Below are positions 18,124-27,397 of a DNA stretch of 64,000 nt, piece after piece. The stretch is taken from contig JACWDQ010000003.1 in the NCBI GenBank assembly GCA_014654035.1, forward strand, positions 40,635 to 104,634. Reading direction: 5' to 3'. The notes below the pieces were generated by a model that was not told the origin of the DNA, made no database searches, and saw only the letters and a list, made by a program, of their open reading frames with translations. Numbering within the stretch: position 1 is the stretch's first letter; the number at the start of each line of letters is the position of its first letter. This DNA comes from Pelagibacterales bacterium SAG-MED19 (lineage in GTDB: Bacteria; Pseudomonadota; Alphaproteobacteria; Pelagibacterales; Pelagibacteraceae). The position numbers and the translations under genes are program-made.

Positions 18124-19144
18124 AATTATAAAGAATTTTGAATTTAGTATTAAAAGCTATAATAAAAAATTTAAAAGCAATCATTGGCTTTATAATAATA
18201 ATAAAAAAAAAAATCTTTTTACAAAAAAAAATTTAAATAATTTTCGAAAAAATGGTTTGTCATACGGAATGGACGACACATTTTATTCAAAAAAAAAATC
18301 CATTGAATTATTTAAGATAATTAAAAAAGAATGTGGAATAGGCTTTTTAACAAAATTTCTTTTAAAAAATAATTTAGGGAACTCAAAACATTCTCAAAAA
18401 GAAAGATCTCATTACTATACTGCTCATGAACTTTATCACATTAAATTTATCCATGAAATTAGTAAAAAAATTACATTGACCAAAAAGGATATTATTTGTG
18501 AAATTGGGCCAGCTTATGGATCTATGATCGGTAAACTAATAAAATTATATGGTTCAAAAGTAATATTAATAGATTTACCTGAAGCAAATTTTTTGAGTTT
18601 TTTTTATTTAAAAAAACTTTACCCTAAAAAAAAATTTTTTGTAAGCAAAGATATTAAAAATGGAAAAATTTTAAAAAAAGATATTGATAATAATGATATA
18701 ATTATTTTGTGTCCGTGGGAAAAAATTCCTAATATAAAAGTAAAATTTTTTATAAATGCCAGATCTATGATGGAAATGACTCATGAAGTAATTAAGAATT
18801 ATTTTAATCTAATTCAAAAAACAATTTCAAAAAATGGATTTTTTTTATGTATCAATAGATATTACAAAGATACAGTCGGATATCCAATCGAAATGCATAA
18901 CTATCCCTATGACAAGTATTGGAAAGTTTTAATTTCAAAAACTTCATGGAAACAAAATCATATTCATTTTTTATTGACACAAAGAACTAATTATCCAAAA
19001 GAAGAAATTAGTAAAGAATTAAGAATAATAAAAAAATTATCTGATAATGTAAGATCAAAAGATAAATTATTAATAAGACGAATAACACCTAACCTCATCT
19101 ACAAATCATATAAAAAAATTAAGTATTCTATATTTGGAAGGTAG
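18095..19144 (+). CDS. Putative sugar O-methyltransferase
   Basis: 349 residues. A class I SAM fold begins near residue 137 with IICEIGPAYGSMIGKLI and VILIDLPEANFLSF; the middle segment NARSMMEMTHEVIKNYF and the N-terminal YTAHELYHIKFIHE are typical of the putative sugar O-methyltransferase family found in O-antigen clusters. It would methylate a hydroxyl of a sugar in the glycan. The annotated start lies inside the KdsB-like gene (29-base overlap); no better in-frame ATG with a ribosome site is evident just downstream. It is followed by another island gene after 5 bases. Confidence 0.75.
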   Translation: MKRKADISDEIIKNFEFSIKSYNKKFKSNHWLYNNNKKKNLFTKKNLNNFRKNGLSYGMDDTFYSKKKSIELFKIIKKECGIGFLTKFLLKNNLGNSKHSQKERSHYYTAHELYHIKFIHEISKKITLTKKDIICEIGPAYGSMIGKLIKLYGSKVILIDLPEANFLSFFYLKKLYPKKKFFVSKDIKNGKILKKDIDNNDIIILCPWEKIPNIKVKFFINARSMMEMTHEVIKNYFNLIQKTISKNGFFLCINRYYKDTVGYPIEMHNYPYDKYWKVLISKTSWKQNHIHFLLTQRTNYPKEEISKELRIIKKLSDNVRSKDKLLIRRITPNLIYKSYKKIKYSIFGR

Positions 19145-19149
19145 GATTT

Positions 19150-20721
19150 ATGAAAAAAAAAAAAAAATTGATAATAGTCCATTCAAAAAAAAATATTATA
19201 ATTGATGATCAAAATATTTTTTATGTAAATCTTGGAGAAAGTTATGTAAAAGCTTCAAATTGTAAAAAAATTTTGTTAAGTAAATATTATAAAAAATATT
19301 ATAATTTTTATAAAAAACAATTAGTCCTTTCTTTAAAAAAAAAAATATTAAAAACAAGAAATCTTTTACCATTTGTTTTTGAACTTGAAATTTTTAATTT
19401 AAGAAATGATAAGATAAAGAATATAGATCTAATCATTAATATTTTAATATTGAAAAAAATAATTAAAAAATTTAAATTTCAAGATATATCTTTAATTAGT
19501 GATAATCCTTTAACACAAAAAATTTTATACGAGATTTATCCAAAAATTAAAAATAACAATAAAATTGTTAATTTTAATAAAAATTTTTTATTCTTAAAAT
19601 TATCAAAGTTTTATATAAAAATTTTTTTTCTTTTAATACTTATTAAAATTTTCAAGGCTCCAACAATTTTAAAAAATACTTATAAAAATGTTTGCATCTC
19701 TCTTGCCCCTACTTTTTACAAAAACGGTGTTGAAAATTTTTTCAAAAAAAAAGAAAATTTAAAATTGAATTTTTTAATTACAGATGAAACTCATTTAAAT
19801 TTGTCGTTAATTAATGCTTTTAGAACTTTTAAAAATAAATATAAAAATTTAATACATGTGGAGTCTTTTATTGAATTTAATGATTTATTTTTTGGATTAA
19901 TTAAATCATATAAATATCTCTTTAATACCAAAAAAATAGATATGAATTTTTCAATTGAAAATAATAATTTGTCAAAATTTTATGAAGAATATTTTCTTAT
20001 TAGTTTATTAAATAGACTCAAATTAATTATTTATGACAATGCATTTTTAAAGACATTCAAAAAATTTAAAGTAAAAAATTTTGAAATGTATCTATTTGAA
20101 TATTGTTTTGGTTTTTATTTAATAAATTTAATTAGAAAAAATTTAGAAAATATTAGAATAACTGGTTACCAACATGGTATTTTTTCTGATAAACTATTTT
20201 GGTTTGAATTATTGGCAACAGACAAAATTAAAAGGCAGTATTTACCAGATGATATAATTAGTTTTAATCGCCAATCTCTCAAAGATTATAAAAAAATAAT
20301 CAAAAGTAGAAAAATTAAATATAAACTGGTGAAAAAAAATGCTTCAGAAATATCAGTTTCTTTCAAAAATATTAAAAAAATTCACCTAAATAAACATTTT
20401 TTAATTTTACCTGGAACACATGATGCTGAAGCTATATATGAAAATTTTAAAAATAAAGATTTAAACAATAAAATATCAAGAGAAATATTTTATTTTAAAT
20501 TTCATCCTAAAAAAAAAATAAATGGTATTAATTCAAAAAACTTAAAGTTTATAACATCAATTAAAAATAAAAAATTTCATTCTGCTCTTTTGTCCTCAAC
20601 TTCAACATTAGTATACGATTTTATTAACCTTAAAAAAAATTTTATGGTATACGATATAGATAATAAACAAAATTTAATTTCCTCAAGTTTGCAAAATAAA
20701 GTCAAATTTTATAAAATTTAA
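19150..20721 (+). CDS. Large unrecognised surface-carbohydrate protein, GT-B-like
   Basis: 523 residues, Lys-Asn-Ile rich, with a hydrophobic stretch around residues 150-175. The C-terminal half contains YQHGIFSDKLFWFELLATDK (about 341-360), where a Gln-His-Gly turn resembles that of capsule-type GT-B enzymes, then FHPKKK and LLSSTSTLVYDFINL, like the donor-binding end of the 390-residue protein at 6.8-8.0 kb. No named family can be assigned. Its place between a methyltransferase and a HAD phosphatase in one operon supports a role in building or decorating the glycan. Confidence 0.5.
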   Translation: MKKKKKLIIVHSKKNIIIDDQNIFYVNLGESYVKASNCKKILLSKYYKKYYNFYKKQLVLSLKKKILKTRNLLPFVFELEIFNLRNDKIKNIDLIINILILKKIIKKFKFQDISLISDNPLTQKILYEIYPKIKNNNKIVNFNKNFLFLKLSKFYIKIFFLLILIKIFKAPTILKNTYKNVCISLAPTFYKNGVENFFKKKENLKLNFLITDETHLNLSLINAFRTFKNKYKNLIHVESFIEFNDLFFGLIKSYKYLFNTKKIDMNFSIENNNLSKFYEEYFLISLLNRLKLIIYDNAFLKTFKKFKVKNFEMYLFEYCFGFYLINLIRKNLENIRITGYQHGIFSDKLFWFELLATDKIKRQYLPDDIISFNRQSLKDYKKIIKSRKIKYKLVKKNASEISVSFKNIKKIHLNKHFLILPGTHDAEAIYENFKNKDLNNKISREIFYFKFHPKKKINGINSKNLKFITSIKNKKFHSALLSSTSTLVYDFINLKKNFMVYDIDNKQNLISSSLQNKVKFYKI

Positions 20722-20725
20722 ACTT

Positions 20726-21352
20726 TTGAAAAGGTTAATGATTAAAAACAAAAAATTAGCAATTTTTGATTTAGATGGTGTGCTAATAGACTCAATACCT
20801 AATATGAGGTATGCATTAAAACACACCTCATCATTCTTAAAATTAAAGCTTAGTTTTTATAAATATAAGAAATATATTGGGTTACCCTTTGAAGAAATTA
20901 TGAAAAATATGGGTGTTAAAAAGAATATTCCATTAATTAAAAAAAAATACATTTTTTTTTCAAAAAAAAATTTAAAAAAAATTCAAATTAAAAAAAAAAA
21001 TCTTAAAGTTTTAAAAAGATTAAAAAAAAATTTAAAATTAGCTATATTTACATCTAAAGACTCAAAAAGAACTAGAGCAATTTTATCTAAATATAAATTA
21101 TTTGATTATATTGTTACGTCTGATGATGTGAGCAAAGGGAAACCACACCCAAATGGGTTAAAAAAAATAATTAAATTTTTTAAATTAAAAAAAAGCGATG
21201 TAATTTATATTGGTGATAGTTATTACGATTATAAATGTGCGAATAATGCAAAAGTTATGTATTGTCATGCTTTATGGGGGTACCATAAATTAAAAAATTA
21301 TAAAGAAATTTATAAAATTAAAAAAATGGAAGAAATTTTAAATTTAGTTTGA
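20726..21352 (+). CDS. HAD-superfamily phosphatase
   Basis: About 204-208 residues. IFDLDGVLIDS holds the nucleophile Asp and acid Asp (DxD), FTSKDSKRT is motif II, GKPHP the motif III lysine region and IGDSYYDYKCA the Mg-binding motif IV. Such small-cap phosphatases remove phosphate from sugar phosphates; a phosphoglycolate- or Kdo/heptose-phosphate-like substrate is conceivable. A TTG at 20726 opens the frame, but ATG 20738 behind AAAAGG is a better start. The stop overlaps the next gene by 4 bases. Confidence 0.85.
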   Translation: MKRLMIKNKKLAIFDLDGVLIDSIPNMRYALKHTSSFLKLKLSFYKYKKYIGLPFEEIMKNMGVKKNIPLIKKKYIFFSKKNLKKIQIKKKNLKVLKRLKKNLKLAIFTSKDSKRTRAILSKYKLFDYIVTSDDVSKGKPHPNGLKKIIKFFKLKKSDVIYIGDSYYDYKCANNAKVMYCHALWGYHKLKNYKEIYKIKKMEEILNLV

Positions 21353-22101
21353 TGCAACTTGTTTCAGTGATAATTCCATACTACAAAAAAAGTAAATATA
21401 TTAACCAATCTATTAATTCAATTTTAAATCAAACTTATTCAAAATTTGAAATAATTTTAATTCATGATGATCCAGGTAATCATGATTTAAGAAATTTATT
21501 AGATTTAAAAAAAAAGGATAAAAGAATTAAATTAATAAAAAATATAAAAAATATAGGAGCTGGACTATCAAGAAATAAAGGTATTGAAAAGGCCAGAGGA
21601 CCTTATATTGCATTTTGTGATGCTGATGATTTGTGGAAAAAATCAAAATTAAAAAATCAAATTTCATATATGAGAAATAAAAATTTGGATTTTTGTTACT
21701 CATCCTATGATCAAATTAATCAAAAAGGAAAAAAAATTAAAACTATAATAGCACCAAAAACTCAAAAGTTTAATGACCTTTTGAAAGATTGTAAAATAGG
21801 TTTATCAACAGTAATTTTAAAAAAAAAAATTTTAAGTAAAAAATTAAGATTTCCAAAATTAAAAACTAAAGAAGACTTGTGTTTATGGATTAAATTATCG
21901 AAAAAAAACAAATTAGTTGGATATAATAATGTATTATCAAGTTGGAGGAAATTAGATGGTTCATTGTCTTCAAATACATTTCAAAAAATTAAAGATGGAT
22001 TTTGTTTATACAATAAGCATATTGGATTCAATTTTTTAAAATCATTTTATTATTTATTTTTGTTATCAATGAATTTTATTATAAAGACAATTAAAAGATG
22101 A
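21349..22101 (+). CDS. Glycosyltransferase family 2
   Basis: 250 residues, GT-A fold. SVIIPYYKKSKYINQSI and FEIILIHDD form the nucleotide-binding half, GAGLSRNKGIEKARGPY the linker, and FCDADDLW the metal site. EDLCLWIKLSKK is the usual Glu-Asp general-base segment. The C-terminal 25 residues are hydrophobic and could sit in the membrane. It shares 4-base overlaps with the phosphatase before and the WecA-like gene after, so the three form a tightly coupled set. Confidence 0.92.
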   Translation: MMQLVSVIIPYYKKSKYINQSINSILNQTYSKFEIILIHDDPGNHDLRNLLDLKKKDKRIKLIKNIKNIGAGLSRNKGIEKARGPYIAFCDADDLWKKSKLKNQISYMRNKNLDFCYSSYDQINQKGKKIKTIIAPKTQKFNDLLKDCKIGLSTVILKKKILSKKLRFPKLKTKEDLCLWIKLSKKNKLVGYNNVLSSWRKLDGSLSSNTFQKIKDGFCLYNKHIGFNFLKSFYYLFLLSMNFIIKTIKR

Positions 22102-23117
22102 TCCCATTTATTAAAATTATATTTATTATTTTATTTTCATTATTATTTGTTTTTATCTGTGATAAAAAATCATTTTTTGCACATAATGCTGGCGAGATTC
22201 ATCAAAATTTTATTAAATCAAAACAAACACCATTAATAGGTGGAATAATAATATTTATTTTTATTTTGTTTAATTTTCAAAATTTAATAATCACATATCT
22301 TTTTCCATTTTTAATTTTGCTCATTGGAATTTTATCAGATATTAGAAAACTTAAGTCAGCATATTTTAGATTATTTATTCAATTTACATTAGTTGTCTTA
22401 TTTATTTATTTATATGAGATGAATATTTATTCTACAAGAATACATATTTTAGATAATTTTTTAGATAACAACTATTTATCAATTTTATTTACAGCCTTTT
22501 GTGTTTTAATTGTAATTAATGGAACTAATTTTATTGATGGATCAAATCTTCTAGCTATTGGTTACTTTGTAATACTAGAGTTTGTTTTTATCGTTTTGAA
22601 TGGAAGAGAATTAAATTTAGATTCGATTTTTTTTCAAGATAATTTAATTTATGTCTTATTAGTCTTACTCACTTTAAATATTTTTAATAAATTGTATTTA
22701 GGTGATGGGGGTGCATATCTTTTGGGTTTTATCTACAGTTTTAAATGTATTTCATTATATATTTTTAATCCAAATATTTCTCCTTTTTTTATTACTTTAA
22801 TCTTATGGTACCCAGCATTTGAAATTCTTTTTTCAATTTTAAGAAAAGTTAATTTTAATCGATCACCAATTAAACCAGACTCAAATCATCTACATCAATT
22901 AATATATTTTTATTTGAATAAAAAGATTTCAAATCAAGTTATGAGAAGTAATACAGTAGGTATAATAATAAATATTTTCAATTTTGTGTTTATATTTTTT
23001 TCCTTAATGGATATTTACAATACACAATATCAAATTATTTTATTTGTAATTAATATTTCTATTTATGTATTTATATATGCGAGACTTTTAAGGTTTAAAT
23101 TAAGAAGTAATTTTTAA
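22098..23117 (+). CDS. WecA/MraY-type undecaprenyl-phosphate sugar-1-phosphate transferase
   Basis: 339 residues, about 10-11 membrane segments. Family loops seen: TPLIGG near residue 44, GILSDIRKL (cytoplasmic metal loop; usually DD, here Ser-Asp), NGTNFIDGSNLLA (usual NxxNxxDGxDGL), LGDGGAYLLGF (GDSGS loop) and SNHLHQL (HIH-type loop). The reaction loads a sugar-1-phosphate onto undecaprenyl phosphate, the first membrane step of glycan assembly. It is the last gene of the rightward block and probably initiates the glycan made by its neighbours. The Ser in place of the first Asp is worth noting. Confidence 0.85.
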   Translation: MIPFIKIIFIILFSLLFVFICDKKSFFAHNAGEIHQNFIKSKQTPLIGGIIIFIFILFNFQNLIITYLFPFLILLIGILSDIRKLKSAYFRLFIQFTLVVLFIYLYEMNIYSTRIHILDNFLDNNYLSILFTAFCVLIVINGTNFIDGSNLLAIGYFVILEFVFIVLNGRELNLDSIFFQDNLIYVLLVLLTLNIFNKLYLGDGGAYLLGFIYSFKCISLYIFNPNISPFFITLILWYPAFEILFSILRKVNFNRSPIKPDSNHLHQLIYFYLNKKISNQVMRSNTVGIIINIFNFVFIFFSLMDIYNTQYQIILFVINISIYVFIYARLLRFKLRSNF

Positions 23118-23149
23118 CTTATCTAGAATAATTCATTTCTTAAAGATTT

Positions 23150-23821
23150 TCATTTTTTAATAAAATAAAGGTAAATTAAATGTTTTAAAATTTTAAAACC
23201 ATCTGAAAATTCGTTTACTTTTTTTTGACCAGCTATCCGTTTTCTTTCAAATGATTCAATTGTACCCAAATTAAAATTATTTCTTTTAGCCTTTATTGGT
23301 AGTTCAATACAAAAATTAAAATTTGTACTATTTAAATTCAATTCGTTACATTTTTTTGTTTTTCCTAAAACGAAAGTATAAAGTATATCTGTAATTAAAA
23401 GATTAAAAAATATTTTTCCAATTAAAGTAAAAATTTTATTTCCTATATAAGTCAAAATCGTATCATCTTCGCTACCAGAATTTTTTTCATATCTTGATGC
23501 GAATATAATATCAAAATTCTCTTTTTCTAATTTAGTAATCATATTTTCTATTTCATTGGGGTTAAAAGAACCATCAGCATTAAAAATGCAAAAATATTTT
23601 GTTTCAACACTTTTAATACCAGTAATTAAAGCATCACCATAGCCTTTGTTTTTTTGATAAATAATTTCAACATCATAATTTTTAATTGAAGAAATAGTCG
23701 TTAAATCATCTTCTTGTAAAACAATTTTTTTTTTATAGTTATATTTTCTCAATTCTTCTAAAACTCTAGGAAGACATTCTGACTCATTTTTAGCAGGTAT
23801 TACCAAGGTTAGATCAGTCAT
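23150..23821 (-). CDS. Glycosyltransferase family 2, dolichol-phosphate-mannose-synthase-like
   Basis: 223 residues. LTLVIPAKNESECLPRVL opens the GT-A domain, KNKGYGDALITGI is the DPM1-type linker and FNADGSFNPNEI the metal/donor loop. The usual DDGSxDxT segment is replaced by QEDDLTTISS, so the family match is partial at that point. Proteins of this kind transfer a sugar to a polyprenyl phosphate. It is a single leftward gene between rightward blocks, with a 67-base divergent gap to the large membrane protein, a possible user of the lipid-linked sugar. Confidence 0.8.
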   Translation of the reverse strand: MTDLTLVIPAKNESECLPRVLEELRKYNYKKKIVLQEDDLTTISSIKNYDVEIIYQKNKGYGDALITGIKSVETKYFCIFNADGSFNPNEIENMITKLEKENFDIIFASRYEKNSGSEDDTILTYIGNKIFTLIGKIFFNLLITDILYTFVLGKTKKCNELNLNSTNFNFCIELPIKAKRNNFNLGTIESFERKRIAGQKKVNEFSDGFKILKHLIYLYFIKK

Positions 23822-23888
23822 TATATTTTTCTTTATACAGTTATACAGTTCATATATATAATTTTCAGAATTTTATAGATAAAATTGC

Positions 23889-25565
23889 ATGAATTTAAAT
23901 CTAGCTTCATTAATTGTCTTTTATTGTTTGTCAATAATTTCATGTTTAGGTTACGGACTTTTAATTTCTAAAATCTTTAATAGTAAAATTTCCATTAATA
24001 ATTATGGTTATCAAGGTCTTTTTGGTATTCTTTTTTTAATAATTTACTCCTATATCTCAAATTTTTTTTACGCCCATGATCTCTTACATAACTCAATTTT
24101 GGTTTTAATTGGTCTATCATCATTTGTCTATTTTGCTTATAAAAAAATTTTAGTTAAAGAAAAAGTCAAAATTCTTATATTTATTTTCTCCATTTTATTT
24201 TTATCATTTTTAATTTTTAAACCTCATGATGATTTTTCATATTATCATTTTCAATATAGTTATTATCTTACTCAATTCCCTTTATTAATAGGTGTAGGAC
24301 AATTTAATCACGGATTTGCTACTCCATCATCCATCTTTTATCTGAACTCATTATTTTACTTACCACATGTAGATTATGCTCTTTTTCATATTTCTGCTTT
24401 ACTAGTATTTGGATTTTCAAGTTTAATTATTATTGAAAAATTATTTAAATTTATAAATAAAAATGAACCTAATTTTATCTCATTTTTTTTACTTTTTAGT
24501 TTAGCGTTTATTGTTATCATCTTTTATAGAATTGCTGAACACGGTACTGATAGATCAGCACAAATTTTAATTTTTATATTAGTTTATGAATTAATTGTTT
24601 TAATAAACTTTAAAAAAAATTTTCATGAATGTTTGAGTAAAATTTTTATCCTTTTAGCGCTAATAATTAGTTTCAAAGCTTTTTATATTTTATATTTTAT
24701 ATTTTTTATTCCTATTTTAATAGCGGGTTACCAAAGATATAAATTTGAATTATTTTTTCTTACTTTAAGAAATAAAAGTTTATATATTTTAATAACTACA
24801 TTTTTAATCATTATAATTACAAATTTTTTTAATACAGGTTGTTTAATTTTTCCAGTTAACTTAACATGTTTTGAAAGTATGCCCTGGGCATTTTCATCTA
24901 ATCATATAAATCATATGAATGATTGGTATGAACAGTGGTCAAAAGCAGGAGCTGGGCCAAATTTTAGAGTCGAAAATCCGGAAAATTATATCTTAGGCTT
25001 CAATTGGGTTAGTAATTGGTTTGATGAATATTTTTTTAATAAAGTATCAGATTTTATATTAGGTATTATCTTAATAGTTTTGATACCTTCGGCATTTATT
25101 TTTTCTAAAAAAAAAAAAATTATATTTTCAAAACGTAAAATTCTTTCAATATACGTTTGTTTATTAATTCTTTTTTTTGAATGGTTTTATAATCATCCTT
25201 CTTTAAGATATGGTGGGTTTGTTTTGTTTGGAACATTATTATTTATTCCTGCGTCATTAATTTTAGAAAAATTTTCAAAAAAAAATTTGAATAAAAAGAT
25301 TAAATCTCTGGTCATTTTATTTTTTATTATTTTTATTTTTAGAAATGTTGATAGGATCGTTAATGAAGTAGAAAAATATAATTTTAATCCTATTAAAGAT
25401 GTTCATTATAGGATTAATAATAACAACTTTAACATTGATAAAGAATTTACAGCTCTGATAGATTACTATAATTCATGTTACAATTTAAATAATTGTGAAA
25501 AAAAACCAGGTACAAAAATGGGAAAAATTTTTGGGAAAATTTATTTTTTAAATGAAAAAAAATGA
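23889..25565 (+). CDS. Large polytopic membrane protein (GT-C or polymerase-like, unrecognised)
   Basis: 558 residues with roughly 10-12 hydrophobic segments. Conserved-looking loops are HDDFSYYHFQYSYYL near residue 120, GQFNHGFATPS near 140 and HGTDRSAQIL near 218; acidic and His residues in periplasmic loops are typical of GT-C glycosyltransferases that use lipid-linked donors. A DPM1-like gene stands divergently next to it. A function as glycosyltransferase or glycan polymerase is inferred. It overlaps the following FkbM gene by 4 bases. Confidence 0.55.
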   Translation: MNLNLASLIVFYCLSIISCLGYGLLISKIFNSKISINNYGYQGLFGILFLIIYSYISNFFYAHDLLHNSILVLIGLSSFVYFAYKKILVKEKVKILIFIFSILFLSFLIFKPHDDFSYYHFQYSYYLTQFPLLIGVGQFNHGFATPSSIFYLNSLFYLPHVDYALFHISALLVFGFSSLIIIEKLFKFINKNEPNFISFFLLFSLAFIVIIFYRIAEHGTDRSAQILIFILVYELIVLINFKKNFHECLSKIFILLALIISFKAFYILYFIFFIPILIAGYQRYKFELFFLTLRNKSLYILITTFLIIIITNFFNTGCLIFPVNLTCFESMPWAFSSNHINHMNDWYEQWSKAGAGPNFRVENPENYILGFNWVSNWFDEYFFNKVSDFILGIILIVLIPSAFIFSKKKKIIFSKRKILSIYVCLLILFFEWFYNHPSLRYGGFVLFGTLLFIPASLILEKFSKKNLNKKIKSLVILFFIIFIFRNVDRIVNEVEKYNFNPIKDVHYRINNNNFNIDKEFTALIDYYNSCYNLNNCEKKPGTKMGKIFGKIYFLNEKK

Positions 25566-26284
25566 TTAAAATTTTATTATTTTTTCTGGATTTTTTTGAT
25601 TTTTTTCATAAAAAAAAAATCAAAAACTTTTTGAAAGAAAATAACATTGTTAATTTCAACATAATTTTTGATATTGGGGGGCACAAAGGAGAATCTATTT
25701 CTTTTTTTTTAAAAAATTTTGATGTAAATAAAATTATTTCATTTGAGCCAAGTCCTACAAATTTCGAAAAATTAAAAAAGAATACTTTACAATTTGAAAA
25801 AAAATACAAAAATACTCAAATATTTTTAGAAAATTTTGGAATAGGACAAAAAAAAGAAAAACTTAAACTTAAACAACATTCCGAGAGTTCATCTTCAACT
25901 ATCAATGATTTTAATGTGGAGTCAAATTATTTAAAAAGAAAAAATAAATTTTTAAACTTAAAAAATAATTTTTTTAAAGAAGTGGATATAAATGTAATTA
26001 CATTAGAGGATTATATTATCAAAAATGATATTAAAAAAATTGACTTGCTCAAAATTGATACCGAAGGTTATGAATTTGATGTTTTGAGGGGTTTGAAAGA
26101 CAAATTGAGTTTAGTAGGATTTTTAATGTTTGAACATCATTATGATGATATGTTAAAAAAAGAATATACCTTTAAAGATATTAATAAGTTGCTAAAAAAG
26201 TATAATTTTAAAAAAATCTTTAAATCACGAATGCCATTTAGAAAATCATTCGAATATATCTACAAAAATGAAAAAATAACTTAA
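25562..26284 (+). CDS. FkbM-family SAM-dependent methyltransferase
   Basis: 240 residues. IIFDIGGHKGESISFFL is the SAM loop, ISFEPSPTNFEKL the second-strand motif and LLKIDTEGYEFDVLRGL the FkbM signature, followed by FLMFEHHYDDM. It would O-methylate a sugar or a related hydroxyl. Translationally coupled to the large membrane protein upstream. An imperfect inverted repeat follows the stop codon, so this may end a transcript before gmd. Confidence 0.9.
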   Translation: MIKILLFFLDFFDFFHKKKIKNFLKENNIVNFNIIFDIGGHKGESISFFLKNFDVNKIISFEPSPTNFEKLKKNTLQFEKKYKNTQIFLENFGIGQKKEKLKLKQHSESSSSTINDFNVESNYLKRKNKFLNLKNNFFKEVDINVITLEDYIIKNDIKKIDLLKIDTEGYEFDVLRGLKDKLSLVGFLMFEHHYDDMLKKEYTFKDINKLLKKYNFKKIFKSRMPFRKSFEYIYKNEKIT

Positions 26285-26313
26285 TATTTTCAAACATTAT
26301 TTGAAAAATATTT
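26283..26313 (+). terminator. Candidate AT-rich hairpin after the FkbM gene
   Basis: Directly after the stop, AATATTTTCAAA (26283-26294) can pair with TTTGAAAAATATT (26300-26312) around loop CATTA, with one bulged A, and a short T run overlaps and follows the 3' arm to 26315. A weak intrinsic terminator would separate gmd-fcl from the genes upstream; the stem has only one G-C pair. Confidence 0.3.
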
Positions 26314-26344
26314 TTAAAATGATAAGTAAAGTTTCTACTTAATA

Positions 26345-27397
26345 ATGAAAAAAAAAATAGCATTAATTTTTGGAATAACAGGGCAGGACGGATCATATCT
26401 TTCTGAATTTCTGATAAGAAAAAATTATATTGTGCATGGTGTTAAAAGAAGATCATCATCAATTAATACTAAAAGAGTTGATCATATTTACCAAGATCCA
26501 TTGGAAAGTAGACGAAATTTTTTTTTACACTATGGAGATATAACTGACTCAAGTTCAGTATCACAAATAATAAGTGATACAAAGCCTGATGAAATTTATA
26601 ATTTAGCTGCCCAATCTCATGTTGCTGTTTCTTTTGAAGTTCCAGAGTATACTGCAAATGCTGATGCCCTAGGTGCATTAAGAATTTTAGAGGCAATTAA
26701 ATTTCATAAGTTAGAAAAAAAAACAAAATTTTATCAAGCAGGAACATCTGAAATGTATGGTAAGGTTCAAAGTATTCCACAAAATGAGAAGACTGATTTT
26801 TATCCTTTAAGTCCTTATGGTGTAGCAAAGCTTTACGCGCATTGGATTACAAAAAATTATAGAGAAGCATATAAGATATATGGAAGTAATGGAATTTTAT
26901 TTAATCACGAAAGTCCAAGGAGAGGCGAAACATTTGTTACAAAAAAAATTGTTAATGCCTTATGCAAAATTAAATTAGGAATACAAAAAAAACTATATTT
27001 AGGAAATCTTGATGCGAAAAGAGATTGGGGACATGCCAAGGACTATGTTGAAGCTATGTGGAAAATTTTACAGCAAAAACAACCTGATGATTATGTAATT
27101 GCCACTGGAAAACAATATAGTGTTAGACAATTTGTAAACTTAGTATCTAAAAAACTTGGTTTTAAAATTAGCTGGAAAGGAAAAGGCATAAATGAAAAAG
27201 GTTTTGATCAAATATCAAAAAAAACAGTAATTGAGTGTAACAAAAAATACTTTCGACCTTTAGATGTTAATACTTTATTAGGTGATGCAAAAAAAGCTAA
27301 GAAAAAACTTAAATGGAAACCTAAGATAAACATTAATCAATTAGTTGACGATATGATATCTGAAGAAATGATATCTTTAGAAACCAATGATAAATAA
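26345..27397 (+). CDS. gmd: GDP-mannose 4,6-dehydratase
   Basis: 350 residues, full family length. [14 protein letters not shown] binds [28 protein letters not shown] (catalytic Thr and Glu), YGVAK (Tyr-x3-Lys) and [13 protein letters not shown] are all intact, as are [12 protein letters not shown] and [13 protein letters not shown]. The enzyme turns GDP-mannose into GDP-4-keto-6-deoxymannose in the cytoplasm. The following fcl gene overlaps by 11 bases and completes GDP-L-fucose synthesis. Two diverged paralogues of this protein lie elsewhere in the window, which makes this the reference copy. Confidence 0.95.
   Translation: MKKKIALIFGITGQDGSYLSEFLIRKNYIVHGVKRRSSSINTKRVDHIYQDPLESRRNFFLHYGDITDSSSVSQIISDTKPDEIYNLAAQSHVAVSFEVPEYTANADALGALRILEAIKFHKLEKKTKFYQAGTSEMYGKVQSIPQNEKTDFYPLSPYGVAKLYAHWITKNYREAYKIYGSNGILFNHESPRRGETFVTKKIVNALCKIKLGIQKKLYLGNLDAKRDWGHAKDYVEAMWKILQQKQPDDYVIATGKQYSVRQFVNLVSKKLGFKISWKGKGINEKGFDQISKKTVIECNKKYFRPLDVNTLLGDAKKAKKKLKWKPKININQLVDDMISEEMISLETNDK

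Noticed and set aside
24680-24715. Heptad-like TTTTATA repeat inside the large membrane protein
   Set aside because: Three imperfect copies that code for an ordinary hydrophobic helix; expected in AT-rich membrane genes.
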